Below, in pieces: positions 40,301 to 52,398 of a stretch of 64,000 nucleotides of DNA. The position numbers and the translations under genes were made by a program. A model generated the notes under the pieces. That model searched no databases and was not told where the DNA came from. It saw only the letters and a program-made list of their open reading frames with translations. Position 1 is the stretch's first letter. Every line of letters starts with the position of its first letter. The stretch comes from Dimorphilus gyrociliatus. Its lineage: Eukaryota > Annelida > Polychaeta > Dinophilidae. The stretch covers positions 4,296,689 to 4,360,688 of the forward strand of contig CAJFCJ010000005.1 in the NCBI GenBank assembly GCA_904063045.1, read 5' to 3'.

Positions 40301-43300
40301 CGTCGGCTGCTGGTTGGTATTTTGTATATTGAAACTCTTGGAAACGACTATAGAGTGGGTCAGTCTCGTCTTTCCTTTCGCTAATTATAGGCTGATTGCA
40401 AGTTCCCAGTAGAGTGTTGAGGGCACCACACGAAATCGTGTCGTATCGTATTTTATTTAATTCTTCGGCGAGTGTTTCTCTTAAAACATTCATCGTTGAT
40501 GAATCAGTTTCGGGAGTTGATTTTAAATCGTTTAAAGGTAGAATGGGCGGTGGAGACCAAGGAGGAGGAATTGCTTCTGGCGCTAGGGACGGAGGGGGCG
40601 TTCTAGGACGGCATATGTCATTTCGGCAAACCTCAGGAGATTCCGTTGCATATCCAGAAGAATCCGAAATAGAATTGCACGATGTATCCCAACTTTCTGT
40701 GTTTTTCGTAGATGTAATAATCTCTTCCACTTGAACGTCATCGTCCGCCTCGGTGTGGTCGATTCCCGACTAGAACAGCAGAAAAAATATTTATTTTACA
40801 TAGAGAACAAAGATATATAGGCTGATGAATTGATTCGTTATTAAAGTATCCTACCGATTGCATTGCTAATTTCAGTAGGTCCATCCTCTTCGATAGTCCG
40901 TGAACTAATGGTGATTGTTAACTGTTCAAGGTCCATTATATAGAGTTATGCCGTGAGTTCTTTAGTACTTTCCAATTATCAACAAAGTTGTTGAACTGAA
41001 TAGACGCTCAACTCGTTTGTTAGCGACAGGCCTATAGGATTGTGAGTGCAGTGAACGTTTTTGAGCATTGTTTTGCTTTATACACTGCGCTCTATTAAAT
41101 GAAAGTAGAACGTAAACGGAGTATTAACAATAATTATTCATGCTATTTTGAAATAAACAGAAATTGAAGCAAACCTACGACGATTTCTACTATCGGTTGA
41201 AGGCGCCACCTAACGAAAGCCGAGAAATACCAACTACACGAAAAAAAACGTCATCATCTGCAAAATATAGGAACAATTCCAGGGGTAACTAGCTTTTTTT
41301 TCTATATTAATTATTAATGATAATTGACTAATATACGACAAAAATTAAATTCAACAGAAGCCGTTCAGGAGAATTTTGCTTATTCCCGAGAGAAACCACT
41401 CTCATCGTCAACTCCCGAAAAGGCTTCTAGGAGTTCACGACTTTATAGCGAAGAAGAACATCCACAATTGGATCCGTCTAGTTCACCACTAAGGATAACG
41501 CCTAGAAACTCGGAGGATAGGTTTGTCTATTTTGTAAAAGTCGATAAATTGTATAGTTATCTGTATATATCTATAAATATATCTATATATAAATATATAT
41601 ATATATATATATAAATTTATACTATATGTATACAATATATAAATAGAAATATGTATATTTATACAAATTTCCTTAATATCAATGTCTTTCTTTAAACAAA
41701 TCGATAGGTCTGTATCGAGAAAAGGTGATTTACGTGTGGATGATTTGGAAGCGCGACCTGGTTCTCCCCCGCTTATGATATTAGAATCGTCAGCTCATAG
41801 CTCTAAATCGAAAGGTAAGATACTATAATAAATTGTCAGGGTTAGAGCGGATTACAACAACAGTATTTATTTGTATTAGTATTAAATTAGTCGAACAATT
41901 GTACAAGCACAAAATATACATATACTGTATATATATATATATATCAACAGATTCGGAGAGAGCATCGTCAACTAAGTCTTTTACTGGTGCTGAAAGAGGA
42001 AACGAACTTCCATCCTCTAGTCGCAACGAACCACCAATTCAACCAGTTTCTTTAGACGACGCATGGAAGACTAGGACAGGTATTTATAATATATTCTAAG
42101 CTATTCTATTTATTACGTTCTATTCGTTTAAAGCTTTTCGTAAGTCGTTTTGAAGGTCATAAGTTCTCATTCTTTGTCTATCAACCTCTTTGATCCGGGC
42201 AAGTTTTTGACCTCTTAGAGCCAAATCTCCGTATCTAGATTTTTGCATTGTGGCTAAAGCGTAGGAAGGCGAATGGGGTCGGGCAATAGGTCCAGAGTTT
42301 CTAAGCATATTCTGAACAGTTTCGGATTGTTTGAGTGATTTTGTAAATGTATCTGTTCGAGCGAAAGTATAAGGTTTCGATCCGCCTATACCTCCTTCCA
42401 CTCCTTCTATTGGAAGGGTCTTGTACAACTGCCAAAATCGAACTTCCTTATCCTTTTTCCTCGTATAACTTCGCGGTATAAAATCTTTTCGGGGTTGTAG
42501 GGCATCTAACTCTTCGTGACATTTCATATTAGACGTTGGTGTTGGGTAATGGGTTCTTTCCAAATTTCGATTTTCGGATGAATCGAATGTACGATGTTGA
42601 TTCGATTCGAAATGAGAAGAGTCCTTTTCGTAAATGCTAGGTAAAGACTTGGACGTAAAATTAATTGAACTACTTCCGTATCGTCTACTCTGAATGGGAA
42701 CGTTCGGTTTAGGTAAATTAGTTTCTCCTTCATTCGACGACTCGAACGGACTAGGTAAATTTGTAGGATTTTTTTCTCGATTGGCCGAACTATTTAGCCA
42801 ATGATCTATTCTTCGACTCCTTAAAGCCGAATCTCCTACTTCTCTTCTCTCTTCTATTCCTCTCTTGAAGAGTTCCGATTCGTCGATATTTGGCACGAAT
42901 CTAACCGGTATTTGTGCTAGAACAAACGATGGATTCGGTTGGCCGCAACGAACACATCCCTTAATAGGTCGAAAATGAGACATAGTCATGAAGAAGGTAG
43001 GGAGTAGGAGAGTTATACGAATAAGAGGAAGCAAGAGCAAAAAGGGAAGAAGTTAAAGAAGAAAAAGATAGAGGAGAAGAAGATGAAGAGGAATGGTAGA
43101 AATAATAATAAGAACACAAATTGAAAGAATGCATTAGACAATAGAAAAGATGTAGGATAAAAAGAGAGTTGAATAATCAAAAAAGAGAACGGAAAGTAAA
43201 AAATCCAAATTGTTTAAAATCACAAAAGAGAACTGTCGGTCTACAGTATTCCAAAAGTTCGTAGAAGCAGAGATATTATTAACGTCTGTCTGTAAGAGTT

Positions 43301-44609
43301 CACACGATGTTTGAGAAGTGTTTCGTTAAACACCTTGACGTTAACTGCGATGCGAATAAAACAGAAAGAATGAAAGAAAAAAAAAGAAAAGCACTAGCGC
43401 CCTATTCAGTGTCCTTTGTTCTCGTTTCTTTACTGGCGGTTGTTGATTATTGACAGTCTTATTGACGTTAATATTGAATAGAGTTGTTTTCCGAGTGTTA
43501 ATAAATACTAGCTACCGCAATAACTAATCAAGCGTTTTTTTATATGTCTAGTTAATGTAATACATAACTTTTTGAGTAGGCTATCGAACTGTTTTTGTTG
43601 CAATCTCAACGGTTAAGGAGAAAACTCTGGTTTGCTTAGTATTGCCTTTCACTTCTACTTTACTTAATCAATTGAATTTTTTCGGCAAAACATTGATTTA
43701 TGCTAATCTTTAAACTACTTTTCCAACGATTTTATCGGTTGTCTGGTAATCGATTTCTCTCTTTTTTTCTGAAGGCAAGTTGACCGTCGAATGGCTTGCG
43801 ACTGTATAAAAGAAAATTGTTTGTGTGCAAATAGCATTAAGGCTGTAAACCTCAATTAGTCAAAGGCCGACTGAGTCGATACGCTTTCTTTAATTCTCAC
43901 TTCTTTTCAATTGAATATCTTAAAATATAAGAGAGGGCTGTTTACTTAGAAGGTGGAACGAGTGTTGACGGTTTGAATCTGTGTTTGTTATATTATATAT
44001 ATATAAGGCATGCCTTTGGATAGCGAGAAGAAGAGATAGAATGTAAAAGGTAGAGGATAGGTGGGGAGGGTGGCGGGTGGTCGGCACCTTTTTCTTTTCA
44101 GTTAGAAAGCAATTAAAAGATTAATATATATTTCTGTATAGAGTTTTTGTTATTATTGGATTTTTAAGCGAATTATTTTTAATTCCTCCCCTTCTACGTA
44201 GAAAAAGAACAACAGGAGGAAAAGAGTGCCGATGTAGTCGATTCGCCTAAAGATATTGAAGAGAAAAAGGCGGAGGAGGAGGCTAAGACCGAAGAGAAGG
44301 ACGACGAAGCCGGTATCGATCCCGAAATGCTCAAGTATATGAAGTTAATCAAACAGAGAAAAGAAACGGAGAAGGAAAATAAAGAAAAGTCTGGAGAAGA
44401 GGCGGCTGGGGCTGCCACTACAACGGCAACCGATTCAAAGCAAGTAGGAAGTTTCAAGTGGTATACGAAAAACGACAGCGAGAGCGAAAATCACATATCG
44501 ATCGCTAGTGATAAACCGTAAGCAATACTATTTATATAATCTGATTATTTAATGATTTTTTTCCTTCTTAAACAGTGACAGCGTTGACGACGAGGATTTT
44601 TTCTTTTAA
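34354..44609 (+). CDS. OFD1: OFD1 centriole and centriolar satellite protein
   Basis: Twenty-five exons in one frame, 981 aa (human 1012): 34354-34440, 34519-34719, 34779-34878, 34949-35056, 36225-36358, 36487-36576, 36656-36739, 36814-36920, 37004-37123, 37200-37273, 37453-37622, 37745-37812, 37917-37960, 38056-38219, 38289-38400, 38464-38584, 38728-38781, 38887-39018, 39225-39327, 41161-41284, 41358-41520, 41708-41814, 41951-42079, 44202-44517, 44576-44609. The N-terminal LisH region (ELRTHLYKNMKDKGYLSN, then SIIIDHLEKCKMEYTLSMFL) matches OFD1. A long coiled coil follows (REVYSQRQSLLDEIEA). The C-terminal part has SPRI-type Ser-rich stretches, PEMLKYMKLIKQRKE and an acidic end. OFD1 controls centriole length and ciliogenesis. 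Two introns host antisense genes. Confidence 0.94.
39465..40884 (-). CDS. Divergent TALE-class homeobox gene nested in an OFD1 intron
   Basis: Two exons, 40884-40855 and 40769-39465 (85-bp intron), give 444 aa. The homeodomain lies near residues 364-425: RILERWYNNN, HPYADKQTLANLSLQTGL, QIRKWLANRRNRCRN. Counting from the helix-1 aromatic to the helix-3 Trp gives 31 residues instead of 28, the three-residue loop extension that defines TALE. Position 50 is Ala, as in Irx and Mkx, but the rest (WLANRRNR) is unlike any classical TALE family I know. N-terminal and middle parts are Pro/Ser-rich, with a charged helical stretch (about DEYVQRRYERERNRLK). The start ATG at 40884 is chosen because it alone is in frame across the intron. 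The whole gene lies inside the OFD1 intron 39328-41160, on the opposite strand. It is probably a transcription factor. Confidence 0.88.
40738..40936 (-). other. uORF overlapping the TALE gene start codon
   Basis: ATG at 40936 opens a 37-codon frame that runs through the same exon in a different phase from the homeobox protein. It crosses the splice and stops at 40738, so it overlaps the true start at 40884. It is real only if transcription begins upstream of 40936. It could lower translation of the homeobox protein. Confidence 0.4.
42120..42989 (-). CDS. Uncharacterised basic protein nested antisense in an OFD1 intron
   Basis: A single-exon frame of 289 aa from ATG 42989 (alternative ATG 42983) to TAG at 42120-42122. 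The open frame extends to 43040, but without an ATG. The N-terminus has CVRCGQPNPSFVLAQIPV (one CxxC pair). The middle is Ser/Asn/Pro-rich. The C-terminal third looks structured: KDKEVRFWQLYKTLP, then RYGDLALRGQKLARIKEVDR, RMRTYDLQNDLRKAL, likely helical. I see no signal peptide or membrane segment. I do not recognise the family. Being inside OFD1, it could be a cilium or sperm-tail protein, but only position suggests this. Codon use and A+T content match its neighbours. Confidence 0.72.
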   Translation of the reverse strand: MTMSHFRPIKGCVRCGQPNPSFVLAQIPVRFVPNIDESELFKRGIEERREVGDSALRSRRIDHWLNSSANREKNPTNLPSPFESSNEGETNLPKPNVPIQSRRYGSSSINFTSKSLPSIYEKDSSHFESNQHRTFDSSENRNLERTHYPTPTSNMKCHEELDALQPRKDFIPRSYTRKKDKEVRFWQLYKTLPIEGVEGGIGGSKPYTFARTDTFTKSLKQSETVQNMLRNSGPIARPHSPSYALATMQKSRYGDLALRGQKLARIKEVDRQRMRTYDLQNDLRKALNE

Positions 44610-44799
44610 GAAACAGTTTCTAACCAACATATCTATGTATCTATGTATCTTTATATCTTGATATCTTTATATTGGTCGGTAGACGCTCACCTATAGTATT
44701 TAATCATTTCGAGAAAAAGAAATGATAAAACCTTCAATATCAACTCTTTCCTTTTTTTTCTCCTCTTTTTATTGCTTTTTGTAAATTTTTTTTGAGTAA

Positions 44800-44805
44800 A
44801 ATAAA
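44800..44805 (+). terminator. AATAAA polyadenylation signal, OFD1
   Basis: AATAAA about 190 bp after the OFD1 stop codon, following T-rich sequence. It is a plausible cleavage signal. The remaining 44610-45192 stretch is the shared 3' flank of OFD1 and the convergent transporter gene and shows no other gene. Confidence 0.5.
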
Positions 44806-45192
44806 TAGAGTCAAAACAATTTTTCCCTTATTTCCGCTTCCCATAAAAAATCTCCCGGGATTTTTGTAGATATAAACACAAAATAATATAATTAAGTCTT
44901 TTCCCCTTCAACCTTTAATTGTTTTCCTTTTATCCACGAACCTGAGATAGAGTAGAGCACATAATAGTAGCATAATAGTAGACATTTTGATGTTGAGAGA
45001 AACCAGTGAGAACGGAGAGTTGGGGCTGGATGTAGAGAAAGAGAGAAAGAGAATAAATACATTAGATAATAGAATGATAATAAAGGAATCAAAAGAAGGA
45101 TGCGTAAAATATGAAAGAAATAAGACAACTGATGAATAGAATTAAGAAGAGAAAAAGTCAGCAGTATTATATTTTGCAGGTCTGCAGGCGAA

Positions 45193-48057
45193 TTAATTTC
45201 CTACAATGGTCTTATTAAGTTTCCGAAGAATTTTTGGTATTTGAGTAATTTTGTCCGTTTGAGAATTTGTTGTTAAAAATTGAGTTGTCGAGTTGATGAC
45301 CTTCCCAACAGTCGTTAATTTAACATTATCCATAGTTTCTATATGATGAGGATGTATCATTCGCGAGATGGCGTCGCAAGTTCCAACAATACCACTAAGT
45401 AGGAGAGAAACAAATGAAAAAAAAAAGAGATATTACATGATAAATTATGCAATAAGCTGATTTCTTTTTTATAATAATACTCTACAGTATACAATATATA
45501 ATATAATATAATATAATATAATATAGTTTTTACCCGATTATTCCAAAAAGGATGAGAAACACATCGATAAATATTGCGCATTTTGTTGCCGACCTAATAG
45601 AGATAAAAACATGCATTTCTATATAAATCACTTATTAACAAATAATACTGTATACACAGTATTATACAGTAAGAGTATATGAAAGTTTTTCTATTACCCT
45701 TTAAATATTTTCAAGTGAAATATCGCCGGTAGAATAAATGCTAGCAAAATACAAAATGTTGAACCAACAAGAGCAAGTAAATCGGCAAAGTTTGGTATGA
45801 TTAAAACTATGATGCCAGTTAAAATTACGAATATTGTTCGTAGTAAATTCTGGATGGGGGAAAAACATAAAATAGGAAAAACAAACGAGATAATTGACAG
45901 AAAAGAAATTCAAGTCAAATTAGTTGATTAGTGCAATTGATGATTGTTAGTTAGTGATTTAATATTAAATATAGTGAGAGAGAGAGAGAGAGAGAAAAGA
46001 GGAAAAGCCAAACAGTAAAGATAAAATTAATTACCCCTTTCCAAACTGGCGGTGTATCATCGCCGTAAATTTTTCCCTCGACTATTTTAACGACAGGAAA
46101 CATCATCACTGAAAAATTATTTACATTTTAAAGTCTCGTTTTTCCTTCTCATTAATTTTATACGAAACGAGGGAAATATTAAAATAATACTACTAACCTG
46201 GATATGTAAAAAATAGGGCAACGCATAGACAAGTTATTACTAATATTGCAAAATCCATTCCATCTCCTTTAGGCAAGTTTAGGGTTATAATCTCTCGAGT
46301 CTCAGCGCCGAAAGACTGTAAATACGAATTAGAATTTAATAGAATAGAGATAAAGATCGTTAAGACCCTTATATAGACTTTATAGTTTTGATAAACTTAC
46401 TAAATATCCGCATGCTCCGAAAGTCACGTAAAGAAGGGTGACAAAAATCATAGTTACTTTAAAATAGCTGCCAAAATAAAATCAATCAATTAACATCTGG
46501 TTAATCGATTCTTCTTCTTCTTTACAATATAAATAACATACAACAACAACAACAATAACAAGAAAACAACTGATTGTTTAATAAATTCTTACAATCTAAA
46601 GTAGTCTCGAAAGCTTTTAGCAACGGAAGATTCCAGAGAGAGTATCATTCCGGCTCCTGTAATCAACAACGAGAACGACGAGATGTAAATAAAAGAGAAA
46701 AACAAAAAAAATACTCCTTACTCTATTACCCTAATTAAAATCATCAATTAGAAATGTAGCTTACCTTCGTAGCAGTAGATTGAGATAGCTAGAAAGAATG
46801 GAAAACCTCTTAGCGACATTTTCTTCGGATGGATACTGTTTTACAAACATTTGCAGAAGAGAGATTGGTAATTGAAAAGAACAATCATTAGTATCTTCTT
46901 TTCTTTTATATCAACTTTAAATACCTGACGAGATGAATATGATCAAAATCGAACCAAAATACTACTGTAAAGGCCAATAAGTTTGATATTTGAGCGAATA
47001 AACTGCAAAATAAACAAACAAATAGGAGAATGATATAACAGAGGACGGAGACGACAGACTAACAAAACGGCTACTAACCTTGATATGGCAAGACTGTTTA
47101 AATGTCGAAGAAGGGACAATAACCCTAAAGGTGGAAGTAGCACTAACAGCCAAATCCATCTACGATTTCGGAGGGAAAATATTAACAAACGAAATTAGAC
47201 GCTTTTCTATACTAACAATTTGACGCCTTTTAGATAATGCGATAGATTTTCGGACATAAAAATTAAATAAGCGCAGCAGAAACCTGGAAAATACCAATGA
47301 GAAAACATCGATTAAACAACAAATTGGTTAAGATAAAAGAAATGGAAAAACTTACCAATTTGAGAAACGATTATACAGAGTTCAACTAGCCACCTGCCCA
47401 ACTTACCAATGGCGTAATAACCTATTACGTAACAAGTAATTAAAAAATATAATGTAACGCCGATATTAGCTATTACTCACCAACGTCGCCGTAGGATAAT
47501 TCTTTTCCAGGAGCCTTGCGGGTAATTAAACGATAGTTAGTTGGATTAGAAATAAAGAATGAAAATGACAAGAAGATTGATAAACCTGTGGTTTATAATC
47601 GCTGGCTGATAGAGATGATGAACCATTATTGCTGGAATGACTTTGATTATCAATTAATCTTTCTTCGTCTTCTTTTATATTAACAACTTCCTTTACAAGC
47701 GTTTTTAAGCCGATATCTCTGGGCATTTCTTTTTGCATAAGTCGGTATTTACAATCGATTATTAGCATCATCGCCTTAATACTTAGCAAACCAACAAAAG
47801 TCATTAATAGGATCCCTTCAACAATACCAGCCTAAAAGACAAATTAATATATATACATATATACATTTTGTACATTAATTACTGTAATCGATATTAATTT
47901 TATATCCCTCTACAACCCAACTTTGTCTACTAACTTCTTTGAACGCGTAGGGAAGACCCAGGACACCAGCACCGATAAAAGATATAAAAATATTAGCCAT
48001 AATTCTTATTGGGCTCTTTGAGCCTTCCCCTTTCGTTTGAGTCGTTGCGGAAGTCAT
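45193..48057 (-). CDS. AAAP-family amino acid transporter (SLC36/AVT-like)
   Basis: Fifteen exons, 500 aa, listed 5' to 3': 48057-47935, 47831-47586, 47514-47481, 47421-47356, 47283-47217, 47159-47079, 47002-46925, 46835-46765, 46656-46593, 46467-46401, 46315-46198, 46108-46035, 45849-45698, 45593-45534, 45394-45193. The first membrane helix carries the family signature NIFISFIGAGVLGLPYAFKE, followed by AGIVEGILLMTFVGLLSIKA. Later signatures are SYGDVGYYAIGKLGRWLVEL, GFPFFLAISIYCYEGAG, YVTFGACGYL and PNFADLLALVGSTFC. About ten or eleven hydrophobic segments are visible. A long Glu/Ser-rich cytoplasmic loop (about 70-120) sits between helices 2 and 3. The family moves neutral amino acids, usually with protons, at lysosomal or plasma membranes. 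Substrate cannot be told from sequence. Introns are down to 57 bp. Confidence 0.93.
45496..45525 (+). repeat. (TATAA)n pentanucleotide repeat
   Basis: About six TATAA units in the intron between the last two exon junctions (45394-45534) of the transporter gene, next to a TA-rich run. Confidence 0.85.
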
Positions 48058-48685
48058 TATTTTATTCAATAGAATAGTCAAGTGTATATATTTAATGTTG
48101 ATAAATTCCAATTAAAATTATGTCATTTCGTCCTTTTGTTATAATTCCTTTATTTATAATTTATCGTATAAATCAAACACGTTACAGGATATAAGCAGAC
48201 GGATGTTGCCTGAATAGCATGGTTTAGTGGTATGTAATACCGTTCTAGTCTCACCACATAGAATACAGATGACACTTAACCTTACTCTTTTTCTCCGCAT
48301 CCCCTCTACGTAAAAGTGATATATACGCATTTAAATATATATACTAATATATATACAATCGTATGCAAATATCAATTTTAATCTTTCCCTCTGTCCTCTC
48401 ATCTCCCTGCCTGCTCATTTCTATATTCTACTTTTAATTGTTTCTCATTGACACTAGCGACCTCTATATGATATATTTTATTGGCCAATTCTTTTCGTCT
48501 TCTCCTTGCCTTTGCTTTTAATTGAAGCGCGGGAAAGACGCGCCTTTTCTTTAATAATCTTTAAGAAAAAGAAAACCAATTTCTTCTCAATTAAGCCAAT
48601 AGATTGCTTGCCAACAAAAGCAATAAATTAAATCGTATAATTTTATGCTTTATCGCATGGACGAAACGTTGACAATACTTGGAAT

Positions 48686-48718
<33 letters not shown>

Positions 48719-51057
48719 CAACAAAGATAGGGGGGAGGCTGGGAGAAAACTAAGTAGAGGAGAAACAATGTAAATATAATAATAATAGACGTTATCATAT
48801 GTCAAATGTAATAAAAGAACAACTCGTGACAAGAGCGAATTCGTAACCCGACGGAAGTTGGAAGAGAGGGAACGATAGTAGGACAAGTAAAAAAGAAATA
48901 ATGTAAATTAAACTATGCACATTCTTTGAGACAGTTGTCGGGCCGTCGGTCAAACACAGACATCAGTATAGAGACGGAGACGGACAGGCAGACAGAGAGA
49001 GAAGATAGATAGGATACAGACACTCCAGAGGAGAGAAATAGTGAGGAAAAGAAGAAAATAGTTGGACAACTATTTTTTTCTTTTGATACTAAAACGTTAG
49101 CGAATTTAGACGTCAGTCGGCTTATGCTTATCGCATTTCGTTGAGTGCCTGATGAGCTACGGAACATTTGCGGTTGTAATGAGTAGAATGTGAGCGGAAA
49201 ACGACTTTATCGTACACAATCGTCAGCCAGTTGAAAATTATAGAAAATTAAGGCTAGCCCATTAATTGTCATCGATTGGCGCCAAGAAATATAATTATGT
49301 ATACAGTTCAGAAGGTCACGGGAACGATAAATCATCGCGCCACAGCAATAATGCGGTATCGTGACTAGGAGTCAAAAAACACAAGGGAGTGGGGGGGCAG
49401 ACGAGAAGGGGGAGAATGAAAGAAAGAGAGGACAAATTACACGATTTCGCGTGTTGCTGCTTGTTCGGCGTTTTTTTTTCTATTATTTGTATAAAGTATT
49501 ATGTTTCGATAACCCATTATAGAGCTATGTGCCTAAACGAACAGATGTCTTCTCCGCACGACGTTTACGAGTTAAACGCTTCAAATTGACGCATAGTGAC
49601 GCAAAAACTTTTTCCCCTTTTTATTTCCTTTGTAGACAATTTCTCACCATCTGTTTGAAGATTTTTTTCTCTATTATTTTCCTTTTCCTTCTTCTTCCTC
49701 TTCTTCCTCTTCTTCATCTTATTCTTCTTATCCTTTTTCCACTTTGACTCTAACGACTTTGAATCTGCTAAAAAAAAAGCAAAAAAATTAAAAAAAGAGA
49801 CTGTCTTCCGCAAATTTCCTGTCCCCTAACTCACGTTTGGCTTCTCTTCATTGTCTCTGCTTCGTAATGAATAGGATTACGACAAAGATTCGATCGTCAC
49901 TCGGAATGACGTCGGTAGAGACGGCAATTCCACTTAACGTAGGAGAAAAAAAACGCCACTAGTAAGCTAGAATAGTTTTTATAGAATACTTCAGAGGCGT
50001 CTACAATAGACGAAAGAGCAGCCAAAGAAAAAGGGGAAAAACACTACCGAGGCGATGGTTGTAACTTTTCCGCCTTAACGGATTAGTGACGCCTACGTGG
50101 TAGAATCCGAGTAAGCCTATACTCGGATTGATTGCATATTGTAAAATGAGTTAATTTTTACATGATCGGCGTAACGCTTCTGTCCCTTAATTAATTCCTA
50201 GTCTTGACTCAATATCGTTTCGTCCTTGAAAAAAGAGCAATTCTATGTACTAAAAGGGATGAAATATTAGCTTTTCCGGAACGTCCTATTATACGACACG
50301 TGCTACGCGTCACCTAGAGACGCTTTACGAGCGTCTACGTTATATAGGCTTATTTACCCGCCTTAATGAAGCGAAGGAATGAACTTTTGCCTGCTTAGAT
50401 AAAGGGCGTTATAATGATAAAATGGGGGCCAACGGTAATTAGGTAATGTCCATTAATGTTTACATTAATTTAATTTGTAGCAAAGAAGCAAGTTGCTAAC
50501 TTAATCGATTACTGTCTGCACGTTCACTTTTTCTCTTCCTAATATACTATACATAATAAATTATCCCGTACGAGGAGAGAACAACTCGACGAAGGGAGCT
50601 CGGCTTATATATTTGTAGAACGAAGGTCGGCAAATTCGAAAGAAACGAGCCAACAGCTTGAAAAATCATCAACAATAAAACCCGTGTGCGAGATACATTC
50701 TTTCATAGTTTAACACGACCCATCGCCCTCCTTCGACCTAGCTATCTTTAACCCTTACACCCCATCTAACAGCTATCCACTACAGTCGCCGCCACTCTTT
50801 TCCTCTCAGCTCTTCTTGTTTAGCACGTAAAAACGTTTATAAAACATGACTAATTTGCTGTTAGAGAACCAAATAACTCTATCACCACGAGACCGATAAA
50901 GGTATCATTGCTTCTTAAGAAAACGTGGCTTGTTGCGAAGATAAATTTAAGAGTAATTTCCAATGAGTTTTTCTAATACAAAAGCGTCCTTTATCAATAT
51001 TTAAATTATTAGGAAAATTTAATGAATTTACTCCCTTCCCTCCTGCCCCCTCTTTTC

Positions 51058-51105
<48 letters not shown>

Positions 51106-52398
51106 CCTCCCCTAACCCCTCTTTACCCTTCTCCACCTCACTACCTCTCCATAACTCTTATTAAGGTAAGCGGTGTGGCGTACCGCAATCTACAGCAATA
51201 GAAGGATCTACTGCAAACAAAATTGAAAAAGCTGGGTAATGTTGGCGAAATTAAAAATGAAATGACAAAAAAAGGATAAACCCGTAACCAGTCGAAAAAG
51301 AAATATTTCATTTGTTAATTATACGAGTAGGGGTTAAAAGTGAGAAAGGAAGATAGAGCGAAGGGAATAGGGAATATAGAAGAGGGAAGATAACGAAAAA
51401 GATGAATAAAAAGGAGAAATATTATTTCTAGTTAGCAGTGTTACACTGGGAAAGACGCATGTCAGGTTATCCATAATAAATTAAAGGTATTTAGCGGAAA
51501 AATGTCACGGGTTTTACTTCATTAATGAACAATAACAAAACAAAAAAAGGTTACCTTCTCCTCATGAGCATGCAGCTTTGTACAACGTATTAATGATAGC
51601 TTATGCACTTATATTCAGCCTGTACATATATCTATACATGCATTAATAAGTATATTCATGGATACGGGTGGGAGGAGAAAAAAGAGAAAAAAGAGCGAGA
51701 GAGAGAGAGAGAGAGAAAGAGAGAAAGGAGGTGTTATTAGAAGACTATTCAAAATATGTAAATGATACACTATTACATACATACATACTGAAATATGGAT
51801 ATATAAGTTGTATTTGCCAGATAGAGAAGGGAATATAGTATACTTTTATACTATTGTTATACCCCAATGGTACATACAAACTATATAATAGGCCTACGTA
51901 TTATTTTTTTTATACGTCTTGTTTACTTACACTAGAGATTTTTGCATGAAACTTCTACACATTAGCGTGATGTACGGTATAAAGGTCGCGAAAGCGTCGC
52001 AAATGAACGGTGACAAGTAATTAGTATAGTGAATATATGCGTCACATACAGAAATAAAAAGACAAATAAACAAAAATTTATAACTGGAGACGGTTTCCGT
52101 TTTTTGTTTATTGGATTAACGAATTCCGCCAACAAACCAGGGATTTTCATAAACTGTTACTATAAATAGAGAAAAAAAAAATTTTTCATCTCTCCCTCGC
52201 GCTCTCCCTCCCTCTCTCTCTCTCTCTCTCTTTTCACACTATCACTATCACTTTCATCATAATCATCTATCCACTTTATCGCTCAAACGCTTTCAAAATC
52301 AACTTTTTTCACTAGTTTTGTTATTGTTTATTTCATTGTGTGTCTAAATGTGAAAATAATTATTGAGATTGTCTGTTAGGGTTATCTACAATTTTCAG
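48058..52398. other. Gene-poor region upstream of the transporter
   Basis: It holds (GA)n at about 48691-48713, a long (CT)n at 51059-51105, further GA tracts near 51705-51725, and TAGGCCTA at 51889-51896. Non-repetitive patches with more C+G (about 49080-49330, 49830-49950, 50290-50420) could be promoter or enhancer sequence, or isolated exons. One minus-strand ATG (49167) opens a frame ending at a possible donor, but no second exon fits, so no gene is called. Confidence 0.5.

Noticed and set aside
48218-48251. tRNA-Gly-like 5' half (GCATGGTTTAGTGGTATG) followed by a GTTCTAGTC B-box-like word
   Set aside because: The two boxes are almost adjacent and no cloverleaf can be folded; at most a tRNA-derived fragment.
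48913-49167. ATG-initiated minus frame MFRSSSGTQRNAISISRL
   Set aside because: Has a weak donor after about 40 codons, but no second exon; the remainder is low-complexity.
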